Below the pieces are notes generated by a model. That model did no database searches. It was given only the letters and a program-made list of their open reading frames with translations, and was not told the origin of the DNA. Both the position numbers and the translations under genes were made by a program. Below, in pieces: positions 36,848 through 44,854 of a stretch of DNA of 64,000 bases (positions are counted from its first letter, which is position 1; the number at the start of each line of letters is the position of its first letter). The DNA is from Bacteroidota bacterium (GTDB lineage: Bacteria; Bacteroidota; Bacteroidia; Chitinophagales; Saprospiraceae). Where the stretch lies: NCBI GenBank assembly GCA_030147525.1, contig JASBVF010000002.1:124001-188000 (forward strand), in the 5' to 3' direction.

Positions 36848-36881
36848 AAGCCTGCGCTGAAAATCTTTCCGGCGCAGGCTT
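36848..36881. terminator. Strong bidirectional intrinsic terminator
   Basis: AAGCCTGCGC (36848-36857) pairs with GCGCAGGCTT (36872-36881), flanked by A8 and T9 runs, so it can end both the MORN-caspase gene and the convergent Uma2 gene. Confidence 0.93.
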
Positions 36882-36891
36882 TTTTTTAAAA

Positions 36892-37368
36892 CTACCTGAA
36901 AATCTCCTTCAAATCCAACTCGATGCCCAGTTGCTCGTCCCGTAAAACTTCCCGGTAATTAAAATTTTCATACTCGCCAGGAGCGCTGAAAACGTAGATA
37001 CTTTGCAGCGACGGAAGCACCAGCCAATAGGATTTCACGCCTTTTTTGAAATATTCGGATGATTTCTGGATCAATTCTGTCAGGTCTTGCTTGGGCGAAA
37101 GGATTTCGATGACGCCCAGCGGCGTCTCAGTCATGTGGATCACATCCGCCTCAGGTACAAATTCAATCACCGGATAGATGGCAATGTCGGGTACACGGTC
37201 CCGGTTCGTAACGACTTCAACGTTAATCTCTGGTAGGATGCTGTATTTAGCCTTGTATTTCCAATCAAGCGTGGAAACAAGGTTTTTCTGAACGATGGCA
37301 TGGTTTAGACTTGGCGTTGGTTTTCCTCTTTCTGTTTCGTATTGTGATTTTGCGGCAGTCTCTTCCAT
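36892..37368 (-). CDS. Uma2 family (DUF820) PD-(D/E)XK nuclease-like protein
   Basis: 158 residues with the Uma2 core: INVEV, VPDIAIYP (metal-binding Asp), PLGVIEILSPKQ (Glu of the D/E-x-K site, Lys one position displaced), then QKSSEYFKKGVKSYWLVLPS. Family members are restriction-endonuclease-like and abundant in cyanobacteria and some Bacteroidota; their biological role is unsettled. It is slightly shorter than the usual ~190 residues. It stands alone and shares a terminator with the convergent gene. Confidence 0.85.
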   Translation of the reverse strand: MEETAAKSQYETERGKPTPSLNHAIVQKNLVSTLDWKYKAKYSILPEINVEVVTNRDRVPDIAIYPVIEFVPEADVIHMTETPLGVIEILSPKQDLTELIQKSSEYFKKGVKSYWLVLPSLQSIYVFSAPGEYENFNYREVLRDEQLGIELDLKEIFR

Positions 37369-37473
37369 ATTTGCTGCGTTTCATTATTTTTATAAAAGTA
37401 GGAATTAAACGTTATTTCAGCAACCATGACCTATCGCCCGGTTTGCCTTAACTTCGCCGAAAAAAAATCAACC

Positions 37474-38523
37474 ATGCCCACTATCCAGACCATCATTTCA
37501 CACCTCGAATCCATCGCCCCACCCTCTTACCAGGAAGGTTACGACAATGCCGGACTCATCACCGGCGATGCCTCCGTGGAAGCGACCGGGGCGCTCTGCT
37601 GCCTCGATGCTACCGAGGCGGTCATCGACGAAGCCATTGAAAAAGGCTGTAACCTCGTCGTGGCGCACCACCCCATCGTTTTCAAAGGGCTGAAACGGCT
37701 GAACGGCCGCAACTACGTCGAGCGAACTGTCATCAAAGCCATCAAAAACGACGTAGCGATCTACGCTATTCACACCAACCTGGACAACGTTTATTTTAAA
37801 GGCGTCAACAGCAAAATCGCCGAAAAGCTGGGGCTGAAAAATACCCGCATCCTTTCACCCAAAAAAGAACTGAAAAAACTGACCGCCTACGTATCCGCCA
37901 CTGAAGTGGAACCTGTGCGAACAGCACTTTTCCAGGCTGGGGCCGGCAGCGTCAACGGCTTCGATCGCATGAGCTACGCAGCGCTGGGCGTGGGCACCAC
38001 CGGCGGCAGTTCGGATGCGCAGATGAAACTGGAAGTCGTTTTCCCTTCCGGAGGACAGGGTGCGGTGCTTTCCGCTTTGCGCAGCCACGCACCTTGCGCT
38101 CACTTTGAAATCATCAGCCTCGAAAACAGCAGCAGGGAAATTGGCTCCGGAATGATCGGCGAATTGCCGAAGGCGATGAAAGCCATTGATTTTTTAAAAA
38201 ACCTGAAAAAAGTCATGGAAACCGGCACAGTCAAGCACACCAAACTGCTGGACAAACCTGTGAAAACCGTCGCACTTTGCGGCGGCTCAGGCAGTTTTCT
38301 TTTGCCGGCGGCCATTGGTCAGGGAGCAGATGTTTACATCACCGGCGACTTCAAATACCATGAATTTTTCGATGCGGATGGCCACCTTGTGATCGCTGAC
38401 ATCGGGCACTTTGAAAGTGAGCAGTTTACGATTGATTTATTGCATGAAATTATCTCCGAAAAATTTTCTAATTTTGCGGCCTTTAAAACAAGCGTGAATA
38501 CCAATCCTGTTCTTTATTTATAA
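37474..38523 (+). CDS. Nif3-like dinuclear metal centre protein (YbgI/YqfO family)
   Basis: Start at 37474 (MPTIQTIISHLESIAPPSYQ) matches the family; a frame from 37426 adds 16 unsupported residues. N-terminal metal ligands are in YDNAGLITGD, NLVVAHHPIVFKG and IYAIHTNLDN, and C-terminal ones in VYITGDFKYHEFF and ADIGHFESEQFT. At 350 residues it has the ~100-residue PII-like insert of the long, B. cereus YqfO type. It probably forms a hexameric toroid; related proteins are annotated as GTP cyclohydrolase I type 2, an assignment that is debated. Followed by a repeat-filled spacer and then the zinc-ribbon protein, a pairing common in Bacteroidota. Confidence 0.9.
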   Translation: MPTIQTIISHLESIAPPSYQEGYDNAGLITGDASVEATGALCCLDATEAVIDEAIEKGCNLVVAHHPIVFKGLKRLNGRNYVERTVIKAIKNDVAIYAIHTNLDNVYFKGVNSKIAEKLGLKNTRILSPKKELKKLTAYVSATEVEPVRTALFQAGAGSVNGFDRMSYAALGVGTTGGSSDAQMKLEVVFPSGGQGAVLSALRSHAPCAHFEIISLENSSREIGSGMIGELPKAMKAIDFLKNLKKVMETGTVKHTKLLDKPVKTVALCGGSGSFLLPAAIGQGADVYITGDFKYHEFFDADGHLVIADIGHFESEQFTIDLLHEIISEKFSNFAAFKTSVNTNPVLYL

Positions 38524-38530
38524 ATACTTA

Positions 38531-38601
38531 GATGGTTAAATGGCTGAATGGCTTCTCAATTGTAACCAACAACCATCCATCCATTTAACAATTCAACCAT
38601 C
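38531..38601. repeat. Inverted repeat of ATGG/AAATGG words
   Basis: GATGGTT...TTAAATGG on the left pairs with CCATTTAA...AACCATC (38581-38601) on the right, with an 8-base insertion in the right arm. It fills the spacer from the nif3-like stop to 8 bases before the next ATG. Confidence 0.65.
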
Positions 38602-38609
38602 AAAAAAAT

Positions 38610-39365
38610 ATGGCAGAACTGACCGTAGAGGAAAAACTCAAAAGCTTATATGAGTTGCAACTCATTGACTCCCAAACAGATGAGTTGGAAATTTTAAAAG
38701 GTGAACTTCCGATGGAAGTACGAGATCTCGAAGATGAAATCGTTGGTCTCGAAACCCGTTTCCGTCGTTTACAGGAAAACGTAGAAGACCTGGAAGGCGA
38801 AATCAGCCGTTATGAATCCAACATCGCAGAATCCAATGCGCTGATTGCCCGCTACGAAAAACAGGCAGACAACGTAAAAAACAACCGGGAGTACGAAGCG
38901 CTGACCAAAGAATTGGAAATGCAGCGCCTCGATATCCAGCTTTCTGAAAAGAAAATCCGGGAAGCAAAGGTCAACATGGAAGCCAAGCAAGGCACCCTGA
39001 CCGCTACGGAAGAGCGCCTGAATGCTAAAAAAGCTGACCTCGAGCGCAAAAAAGTCGAGTTGCAATCCATTCAGGAAAAAACAGAAAAAGACGAAGAAAA
39101 GCTTCGTAAGAAGAGCGATAAGGCACGCAAAAAAATTGAGGAGCGCCTCCTCAAAGCCTACAATAAAATCAGAGGCTCTTACCGCAACGGTCTCGCTGTT
39201 GTAACAGTGGAGAGAGATTCATGCGGTGGTTGCTTCAACCAGGTACCGCCACAGCTTCAGCTGGAAATCGGTATGCGTAAAAAAATCATCGCTTGCGAAC
39301 ACTGCGGTCGCATCCTTGTCGATCAGCACATCCTCGAAACCGAACCGGTTGAGTCGGAAAGCTGA
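38610..39365 (+). CDS. Coiled-coil protein with C4 zinc ribbon (zf-RING_7 / CT398 family)
   Basis: 251 residues. Residues ~10-190 are an almost uninterrupted Glu/Lys/Arg-rich antiparallel coiled coil (ETRFRRLQENVEDLEGEISR, NNREYEALTKELEMQRLDIQ). The C-terminus has two CxxC pairs, CGGC and CEHC, forming a zinc ribbon, in RDSCGGCFNQVPPQ and IIACEHCGRILVD. The family is linked with nucleic-acid or secretion-machinery binding (CT398 in Chlamydia), without a firm role here. Likely cotranscribed with the nif3-like gene and closed by a terminator. Confidence 0.9.
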   Translation: MAELTVEEKLKSLYELQLIDSQTDELEILKGELPMEVRDLEDEIVGLETRFRRLQENVEDLEGEISRYESNIAESNALIARYEKQADNVKNNREYEALTKELEMQRLDIQLSEKKIREAKVNMEAKQGTLTATEERLNAKKADLERKKVELQSIQEKTEKDEEKLRKKSDKARKKIEERLLKAYNKIRGSYRNGLAVVTVERDSCGGCFNQVPPQLQLEIGMRKKIIACEHCGRILVDQHILETEPVESES

Positions 39366-39398
39366 TTTTGGTGGCGCAGAATAGCAAGTAATTTTATC

Positions 39399-39436
39399 GT
39401 AAAAAGCCTCGTGGAACCGCTCCCGGGGCTTTTTAC
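39399..39436 (+). terminator. Intrinsic terminator after the zinc-ribbon gene
   Basis: GTAAAAAGCC (39399-39408) pairs with GGCTTTTTAC (39427-39436), followed by TTTTTATT. About 35 bases after the stop codon. Confidence 0.85.
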
Positions 39437-39509
39437 TTTTTATTAAAATGCAGATTTTTACCTTGCTCAACCCAACCAATGCCATCATCAAACTTCATCA
39501 CCACAAAAA

Positions 39510-40505
39510 ATGACCAACCTACGTCTCCGCTTGCTTTCCTACATCGTCATGGCCTACATGTTGCTCGCTTTCACCTGGTGGGCATTGCTGCTTTTTACCA
39601 AAAACCAGGACGCATTTAACGCCAAAAGCGAATTGATGAAAATCGGCATGGTGGCCGAAGGTCGGGTAACAAACAATCAGGAATTTGAGCAGACAATTGA
39701 TTACCAGGAACTTGCAAAAAAATACAAACGGCAGGAGTACATGATTTTCGGCGAAGCCTGCGTATTTGTGATCACGCTGCTCACCGGCCTTTGGTTCATC
39801 AACCAGGGCTACTTCCGGGAAGTGAAAGCCAACCAGCAACGCCGCAACTTCCTGCTATCCATCACCCATGAGTTAAAATCGCCCATCGCATCCATCCGGC
39901 TCGTACTGGAAACTTTGATGAAACGGCAGCTCCCGAAAGACAAAACCGACCACCTCGCCAACAGCGCCCTCAAAGAAAACGAGCGGCTGCACGAACTCGT
40001 GGAAAACCTGCTGCTTTCAGCCAAACTCGAAACTGCCTACCAGCCGCTTTTCGAAGCAGTCAACCTCGCTGAACTCCTCGAAGACCTGATGGCCAAGCTC
40101 GCCGACCGCCACCCCGAAGCAAATATTGCCCTTGAAAAAAAAGAACCCTTCCCGTTCGTTCGGCTGGATCGCTACGGCATGACCTCCATCGCTACCAATT
40201 TGTTGGAAAACGCCATTAAATATGCTGACGGCAAGCCTTCACTCGAAGTTGAGCTTTCAGCCGTTGATAAAAAAGTCACGCTCCAGTTCAAAGATCAGGG
40301 GCCCGGCATTCCGGATGAGGAGAAAAAACGCATCTTCGAAAAGTTTTACCGGATCGGCAGCGAAGAGACTCGCAAAACAAAAGGTACCGGTCTTGGTTTA
40401 TTTATCGTTCATCAGATCGTCCTGGCTCACAAAGGCCAGATTCAGGTACTTGACAATGAGCCGAAGGGGACGATTTTTAAAATTGAAATACCAATAGTTG
40501 AATGA
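39510..40505 (+). CDS. Two-component sensor histidine kinase
   Basis: 331 residues with two membrane helices (residues ~10-30 and ~82-100) bracketing a ~50-residue periplasmic sensor, no HAMP, then HisKA with His120 in SITHELKSPIASIRL and an ATPase domain (NLLENAIKYADG, FKDQGPGIPDEEKKRIFEKF, GTGLGLFIVHQIV). Matches the compact kinases paired with OmpR-type regulators in Bacteroidota (RprX-like). The regulator gene follows 66 bases downstream, after a hairpin that begins inside the stop codon of this gene. Confidence 0.9.
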   Translation: MTNLRLRLLSYIVMAYMLLAFTWWALLLFTKNQDAFNAKSELMKIGMVAEGRVTNNQEFEQTIDYQELAKKYKRQEYMIFGEACVFVITLLTGLWFINQGYFREVKANQQRRNFLLSITHELKSPIASIRLVLETLMKRQLPKDKTDHLANSALKENERLHELVENLLLSAKLETAYQPLFEAVNLAELLEDLMAKLADRHPEANIALEKKEPFPFVRLDRYGMTSIATNLLENAIKYADGKPSLEVELSAVDKKVTLQFKDQGPGIPDEEKKRIFEKFYRIGSEETRKTKGTGLGLFIVHQIVLAHKGQIQVLDNEPKGTIFKIEIPIVE

Positions 40506-40555
40506 TGAATCATGAGCGAAATGCCGCCTTGTTCTTCGTTCATCGTTCATCATTC
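40500..40555. repeat. Inverted repeat of GATGAA words between kinase and regulator genes
   Basis: GAATGATGAA (40500-40509) and TTCATCATTC (40546-40555) are exact reverse complements; an inner GAGCGAA/TTCGTTC pair has one mismatch. The left arm includes the TGA stop of the kinase gene. Confidence 0.7.
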
Positions 40556-40571
40556 ATAGTCCATAGCTACC

Positions 40572-41252
40572 ATGCGAATTTTATTTGTCGAAGACGAAGA
40601 AAACATCCGGGATGTCGTGAAACTCAACCTCGAAATGGAGGATTACGAAGTAGTGGCTACCGGAAATGGCCGTGAAGCACTGAAGTTTTTCAGGGAACAG
40701 CATTTCGACCTCATCATTCTTGACGTCATGCTGCCGGAAATCAATGGCTTTCAAATTTGCGAGCAGATCAGGCTCACCAACATGGAGGTTCCTGTCATTT
40801 TCCTGACGGCAAAAGACGGCACCACCGACCGGATCGCCGGCCTGAAAAAAGGCGCCGACGACTATCTAACCAAGCCATTTCACCTGGAAGAACTGCTGCT
40901 GCGGGTCAACAATCTCATCCGCCGTACCAGCAAGGGGACCGAAAATGCGATGGAAATCTATGAGTTTGGTAAAAACAAAGTCAACTTCCGCACCTTTGAA
41001 GCAGAGGGAAACGGCGGTACGTTTTTACTGACGAAAAAAGAAGCCATGTTGCTCAAACTGCTGATCGACCGGAAAAATGAAGTAGTTTCCAGGAATCAAA
41101 TTCTGCAATCCGTGTGGGGTTACGACGTGTACCCTTCCACCCGTACGATTGATAATTTTATTCTTTCTTTCCGGAAATATTTCGAGGAAGACCAGCGGAA
41201 TCCTGTGTTTTTTCACTCGGTGAGAGGTGTGGGGTATAAATTTACCGGTTGA
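40572..41252 (+). CDS. OmpR/RprY-type response regulator
   Basis: 226 residues: receiver domain with acidic pocket FVEDEEN, phosphoacceptor Asp51 in LIILDVMLPEINGF, Thr/Lys switch residues in FLTAKDG and YLTKPFHLEELL. It is followed by a winged-helix DNA-binding domain (LTKKEAMLLKLLIDRKNEVV, QSVWGYDVYPSTRTIDNFI, VRGVGYKFTG). It is the partner of the kinase just upstream. It resembles Bacteroides RprY, but the regulon is not readable here. Confidence 0.93.
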   Translation: MRILFVEDEENIRDVVKLNLEMEDYEVVATGNGREALKFFREQHFDLIILDVMLPEINGFQICEQIRLTNMEVPVIFLTAKDGTTDRIAGLKKGADDYLTKPFHLEELLLRVNNLIRRTSKGTENAMEIYEFGKNKVNFRTFEAEGNGGTFLLTKKEAMLLKLLIDRKNEVVSRNQILQSVWGYDVYPSTRTIDNFILSFRKYFEEDQRNPVFFHSVRGVGYKFTG

Positions 41253-41307
41253 CGGTGGACGACGAACTACCTGCCTGAGCCGTAAACCGTTAGCCGTAAA
41301 CCGTCAA
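41249..41307. repeat. Inverted repeat of ACGGT words between convergent genes
   Basis: TTGACGGT (41249-41256) and ACCGTCAA (41300-41307) are exact reverse complements, overlapping the stop codon of the regulator on the left and that of PaaD on the right. Inside are further GTAAACCGTTAGCC-type words. Confidence 0.7.
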
Positions 41308-41789
41308 TGACATTTGAAATAATCAAACGGCTCCAGGCACTCCCGGCACTGAAAGAGCGCCTTGCAGGCAGTGGAGCCAAACTGACTCACCATCTTGGTA
41401 TTGTCCGAACCGCACTGAGGGCATTCGATCTTTGACTCCTCACCCAACAGCGAATTTTTATCTGCTGATCCGACGGGTGGAGCGATGCCGTACGCTTTCA
41501 ATTTTCTTTTTCCATCTTCTGAAAGCCAGTCGGTCGTCCAGGCCGGGCTTAGCACCGTCGTGACTTTTACTTTTTCGTAGCCCTGCTCCTGAAGCGCCGC
41601 CCGTATGTTCACTTCGATCGTATGCATGGCCGGACACCCCGTGTAAGTCGGCGTAATGACCACCTCCACTTCCTCGCCTTCTCCGACTTTCACATCCCGC
41701 ACGATGCCCATATCGGAGATGGTAAGCACCGGAATCTCAGGATCGGTAACACTTTCGAGAATATTCAGAACCTCGTCTTTTTTAACCAT
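41304..41789 (-). CDS. paaD: PaaD-like protein (phenylacetyl-CoA epoxidase assembly subunit)
   Basis: 161 residues. The N-terminal MIP18/DUF59 domain (VTDPEIPVLTISDMGIVRDV, TPTYTGCPAMHTIEVNIRAA, VLSPAWTTDWLSEDGKRKL) is followed by a C4 zinc ribbon (CPQCGSDNTKMVSQFG, CKALFQCRECLEPFDYFKCH), the exact plan of PaaD/PaaJ. PaaD helps mature the epoxidase that activates phenylacetyl-CoA. Its usual companions paaA, paaB, paaC and paaE are not in this window, so the gene is either detached from its operon or serves in general Fe-S or di-iron assembly. Confidence 0.85.
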   Translation of the reverse strand: MVKKDEVLNILESVTDPEIPVLTISDMGIVRDVKVGEGEEVEVVITPTYTGCPAMHTIEVNIRAALQEQGYEKVKVTTVLSPAWTTDWLSEDGKRKLKAYGIAPPVGSADKNSLLGEESKIECPQCGSDNTKMVSQFGSTACKALFQCRECLEPFDYFKCH

Positions 41790-41836
41790 TTGATTTATTT
41801 TTTAACTCAAAAACAGCTACTGAAACAGCGGAGCCT

Positions 41837-43156
41837 TCAATCGGTTTTCGTCAAATCCAACTCCCTCATCATCCACAAATAAGATTCGGCGAAAGCCGGC
41901 ATTGAATTGAAAACGAGCATTTTCAGGTTGGGGTTGAGCCTGCCGTATGACTTTTTGTTTTTGGTCACAATTTCACGAATGGCTTTGCGGATGGCTTTTT
42001 CATCCGGCATGCCGCCTTTGGCGTAGGCAGGGAAACCAAGCTCTTCAAAATAATCTGACTCCAGAATTTGAAGCAGCAGGTGAAACAAATCTTTGTCAGG
42101 CTTCGGCACAGCGAAGTTAAACAGGCAGCGCCCGGCGATAAAGCCCGGAATGGACAGCGCAATTTTATCATGGCCGTGTTCTTTGTACCACTTCATATTC
42201 GGCAGCTCCTGATCAATGATGATGGCCACTTTGGGATGATCAACCGGACCGGTAATGCCGAAGGTGGCGCTCACCTCGTACATTTCTTTGAAAAATTTCT
42301 CCCTGGGCCGGTCGAGCAGTTTTTGAAATTCTTTGCGAAGCAACAGATTTTTCTGAGCTGCATTTTTGCCATCCTGGGCAAAAGTCAGGCGGTGAATGCG
42401 CTCCAAAGCTTCCATCATGTACCCTTCTGGCCTGGTGAGATAGTCCAGCTTATAACACAGGTACAGCAACAGGTAAGTGCCTGCCACCGGGTATTGATCC
42501 ATGTTGAGCCTGCCCTCGTCTATCTCTTTGAAAGTGGCCGAAATTTCCCGGACGATGTAGTTGTACTTGATTTCTTTTTCAGCCTCCGGCAATTCCCGGC
42601 GGACGTGCATGTCCGTCACTTCCAGCGCATCGAACTCATCTGTGAGCAAATCGTCGTGTTTATCGGCATGAACAGCCAGTTCTTTCAGAGCGCCGTAAAG
42701 CTTGTAAGGCGATCCATCGGTGGTATAGGTATCGAAAATGACGGTAATTTCATTATCCGGCGAAAGCGTAAAACGGCAGTACTTCAAATCAAAATTTTCC
42801 TCCAGCAACCGGCGCATAAAACTCGAGCTCAAAGTCTTGACCTTCGCCACCCGTGCCTCGGCAAACAGCTTCTGCTCCGTGGCATATCCTGTTACTTTTT
42901 TGGATCCCTGAAACAACTCGAAGCGCAGGAGGCCGTCCTCTTCCCACACCCGCACGTTGCGCTCGGAATCGTCGAGAAGGTAGTTGAAAAAGGCCACGTA
43001 AGCATTGAGGTATTGCTCTGCTTCAAACTCCCTGACCGCCACGTCGAAGGCACCCTCCTGCGTGGCAGTGCGGTAGCTGTCAGAGTAGCGCCCGAAGCGA
43101 ATTTCCGGCTGCGCCACCGGTTTGTTGTTGCCAAAAAGCCGTTCGAAAAGGTTCAT
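41837..43156 (-). CDS. Conserved cytoplasmic protein of unknown function (439 aa)
   Basis: No signal peptide or membrane helix. Begins MNLFERLFGNNKPVAQPEIR, followed by an alpha/beta body with blocks AEQYLNAYVAFFNYLLDD, IVREISATFKEIDEG and a C-terminal MPDEKAIRKAIREIVTKNKK. I recognise it only as a protein of the type kept in Saprospirales-like genomes, without domain assignment; the N-terminal ~130 residues resemble the YbjN-like fold in rhythm, which is a weak impression. Located between PaaD and RNase HI on the same strand, 47 and 27 bases away, so the three may form an operon. A 509-codon frame on the opposite strand (42068-43597) spans two genes and is a shadow. Confidence 0.7.
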   Translation of the reverse strand: MNLFERLFGNNKPVAQPEIRFGRYSDSYRTATQEGAFDVAVREFEAEQYLNAYVAFFNYLLDDSERNVRVWEEDGLLRFELFQGSKKVTGYATEQKLFAEARVAKVKTLSSSFMRRLLEENFDLKYCRFTLSPDNEITVIFDTYTTDGSPYKLYGALKELAVHADKHDDLLTDEFDALEVTDMHVRRELPEAEKEIKYNYIVREISATFKEIDEGRLNMDQYPVAGTYLLLYLCYKLDYLTRPEGYMMEALERIHRLTFAQDGKNAAQKNLLLRKEFQKLLDRPREKFFKEMYEVSATFGITGPVDHPKVAIIIDQELPNMKWYKEHGHDKIALSIPGFIAGRCLFNFAVPKPDKDLFHLLLQILESDYFEELGFPAYAKGGMPDEKAIRKAIREIVTKNKKSYGRLNPNLKMLVFNSMPAFAESYLWMMRELDLTKTD

Positions 43157-43183
43157 ATTTTCATTCGATTAAAGTATGGCCTG

Positions 43184-43813
43184 CTATTTTCTTCCAAAAT
43201 CAGCGGGAATCTCGCCCCAAGCTTCCGTTTCCCATTTCAGAATCGGGTTCTTCCAGGTGTGGGTTTTCAGCCACTTTTCCGCCCGCTCGATGAGTTCGTA
43301 CAACTGCTCGGTTTGGGCGTTGCGCTCCAGGGTGGTTTTACACTTTTTGTTTTTCACCCAAATCATGGCATTGCGGGAGTCGGTGTAGATCGGGGTACTT
43401 TTACCTTGTTTTTCAAACATGGCCAGTGCATGCACAATGGCCAGAAACTCGCCGATGTTATTGGTGCCGAGCTGGAATTTCTGGTGAAAAAACCGGGCGC
43501 CGGTTTTCGTGTCCACCCCCTGATACTCCATCACACCGGGGTTGCCGCTGCACGCTGCGTCCACGCTGATACTGTCCCAGATAATTTGGGATTTTGACGG
43601 CCTCGCCTTTTGAACATCTGCACTGCGGGAGGGTTTTGAGTAATAGTTGGCGTAGTTGCTCTTGAAAGCTTTTTCTGCTTCTGCCCTGCTTTCAAAACTT
43701 TTGTACTTCGCCTGAGGGAAACCCATGATTTGCCGTTGGCACTGCTCCCAACTGTCGTAAATCCCCGGCTTGGCTCCCTGCCAGACAACATAATATTTTT
43801 GCTTTTTTGCCAT
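43184..43813 (-). CDS. rnhA: Ribonuclease HI with N-terminal hybrid-binding (viroplasmin) domain
   Basis: Start at 43813 (MAKKQKYYVVWQGAKPGIYD) begins exactly at the RNA:DNA hybrid-binding domain, which continues MGFPQAKYKSFESRAEAEKA. After a Ser/Lys linker comes the RNase H fold with acidic active-site residues in SVDAACSGNPG (Asp), NNIGEFLAIVHAL (Glu) and IYTDSRNAMIWV (Asp), and a late Asp in EIPADFGRK. It removes RNA from hybrids such as R-loops and primers. The Bacteroidota-type SVDAACSGNPGVMEYQG motif and the C-terminus PADFGRK are diagnostic of this subgroup. Confidence 0.92.
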   Translation of the reverse strand: MAKKQKYYVVWQGAKPGIYDSWEQCQRQIMGFPQAKYKSFESRAEAEKAFKSNYANYYSKPSRSADVQKARPSKSQIIWDSISVDAACSGNPGVMEYQGVDTKTGARFFHQKFQLGTNNIGEFLAIVHALAMFEKQGKSTPIYTDSRNAMIWVKNKKCKTTLERNAQTEQLYELIERAEKWLKTHTWKNPILKWETEAWGEIPADFGRK

Positions 43814-44069
43814 AGTTTTTCCGATGGTGAAAGGCAAATGTAACAAGCCGCCGAAAGAAGCAGGAATTTTTGGATGAAAATTTAATCTAACTCATTGATT
43901 TTCAGGCAAAAAAAATACAAAAATAAATTTTTCCGCACACCCAACATTTGAACAAAAAAGCATGTTACTTTGAGCAGTTTTTTTCAATTATTTTTTCAAA
44001 ACAGTTTGGGTTTATTTGTGGCAATTCCGCTTCAGAAACCCGCTGAAATTGTTTAATTTATTTTCACCA

Positions 44070-44702
44070 ATGATCCATCCTCACACCCGCCTTCATTACA
44101 TCAACGATGAGATCGGCTATGGCGTTTTCGCCACGGAATTCATTCCGAAGGGAACTATCACCTATGTCAAGGATGCGCTCGAACCCGAGGTTAGCCCGGA
44201 AGAGTTTTCACAACACACCCCAGAAATGCAGGAAGTGATTGAAAAATATTCCTACATCGACGAGCGTGGCCTCCGCATCATCAGTTGGGATTTTGGCAAA
44301 TACGTCAATCACTGCTGCCACTGCAACACCATGAGCACAGGCTATGGTTTTGAAATTGCAATCCGGGACATAAACCCCGGCGAAGAAATTACGGACGAGT
44401 ACGGCATGTTCAACATCGAACGCCCCATGCAGCTTACCTGCAAATTCAACGATTGCCGGGGTTCTGTTTGTAAAAATGACATTGATTCCCATTATCGTGA
44501 TTGGGATGAAAAAATCAAACTTGCCCTTTCCGAAATGACAGAAGTCGAACAGCCGCTCATGTCTTTCCTCAATCCTCCGGTTCAGGAAGAGGTTCAGGAA
44601 TTTTTGAAAGATCCGGCGAAGTATAAATCAGTGTACGCCCTGAAACACCAGGGAGTTTCCAGCAACTCCAACCACGCTTTTGAGCCGGCTTCTTTTAAAT
44701 AG
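44070..44702 (+). CDS. SET-domain protein methyltransferase-like protein
   Basis: Start at 44070 (MIHPHTRLHYINDEIGYGVF) begins at the SET domain as in stand-alone bacterial SET proteins; the longer frame adds an unrelated hydrophobic tail. Motifs: GYGVFATEFIPKGTITY, YVNHCCHCNTMST (usual NHS-C, here NHCC) and GEEITDEYGMF (the conserved Tyr). After the core a CKFNDCRGSVCKND segment resembles a post-SET cysteine cluster. SET enzymes transfer methyl groups from SAM to lysines. It is closed by a terminator, so it is probably not in one transcript with the ATP-grasp genes that follow. Confidence 0.85.
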   Translation: MIHPHTRLHYINDEIGYGVFATEFIPKGTITYVKDALEPEVSPEEFSQHTPEMQEVIEKYSYIDERGLRIISWDFGKYVNHCCHCNTMSTGYGFEIAIRDINPGEEITDEYGMFNIERPMQLTCKFNDCRGSVCKNDIDSHYRDWDEKIKLALSEMTEVEQPLMSFLNPPVQEEVQEFLKDPAKYKSVYALKHQGVSSNSNHAFEPASFK

Positions 44703-44715
44703 AATTGCTGTGACT

Positions 44716-44751
44716 GAACTTTCCAGAGGGCTTATGCCTTTTGGAAAGTTC
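44716..44751 (+). terminator. Intrinsic terminator after the SET gene
   Basis: GAACTTTCCA (44716-44725) pairs with TGGAAAGTTC (44742-44751), followed by T8. Confidence 0.9.
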
Positions 44752-44854
44752 TTTTTTTTACGAAGATTTTTGCAATTTGCAATTGTTCTTCAATGGCGCC
44801 TGACCGTTTTGGTTAAAACGATTATTCAAAACCCAGGTCCGCAACCAAAGGCAC

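Noticed and set aside
42068-43597. 509-codon open frame on the plus strand
   Set aside because: It runs antisense across the 439-residue protein gene and into RNase HI; both of those have recognisable or family-typical sequence. The translation is low in structure and rich in Phe/His/Val runs typical of complement frames of GC-rich genes.
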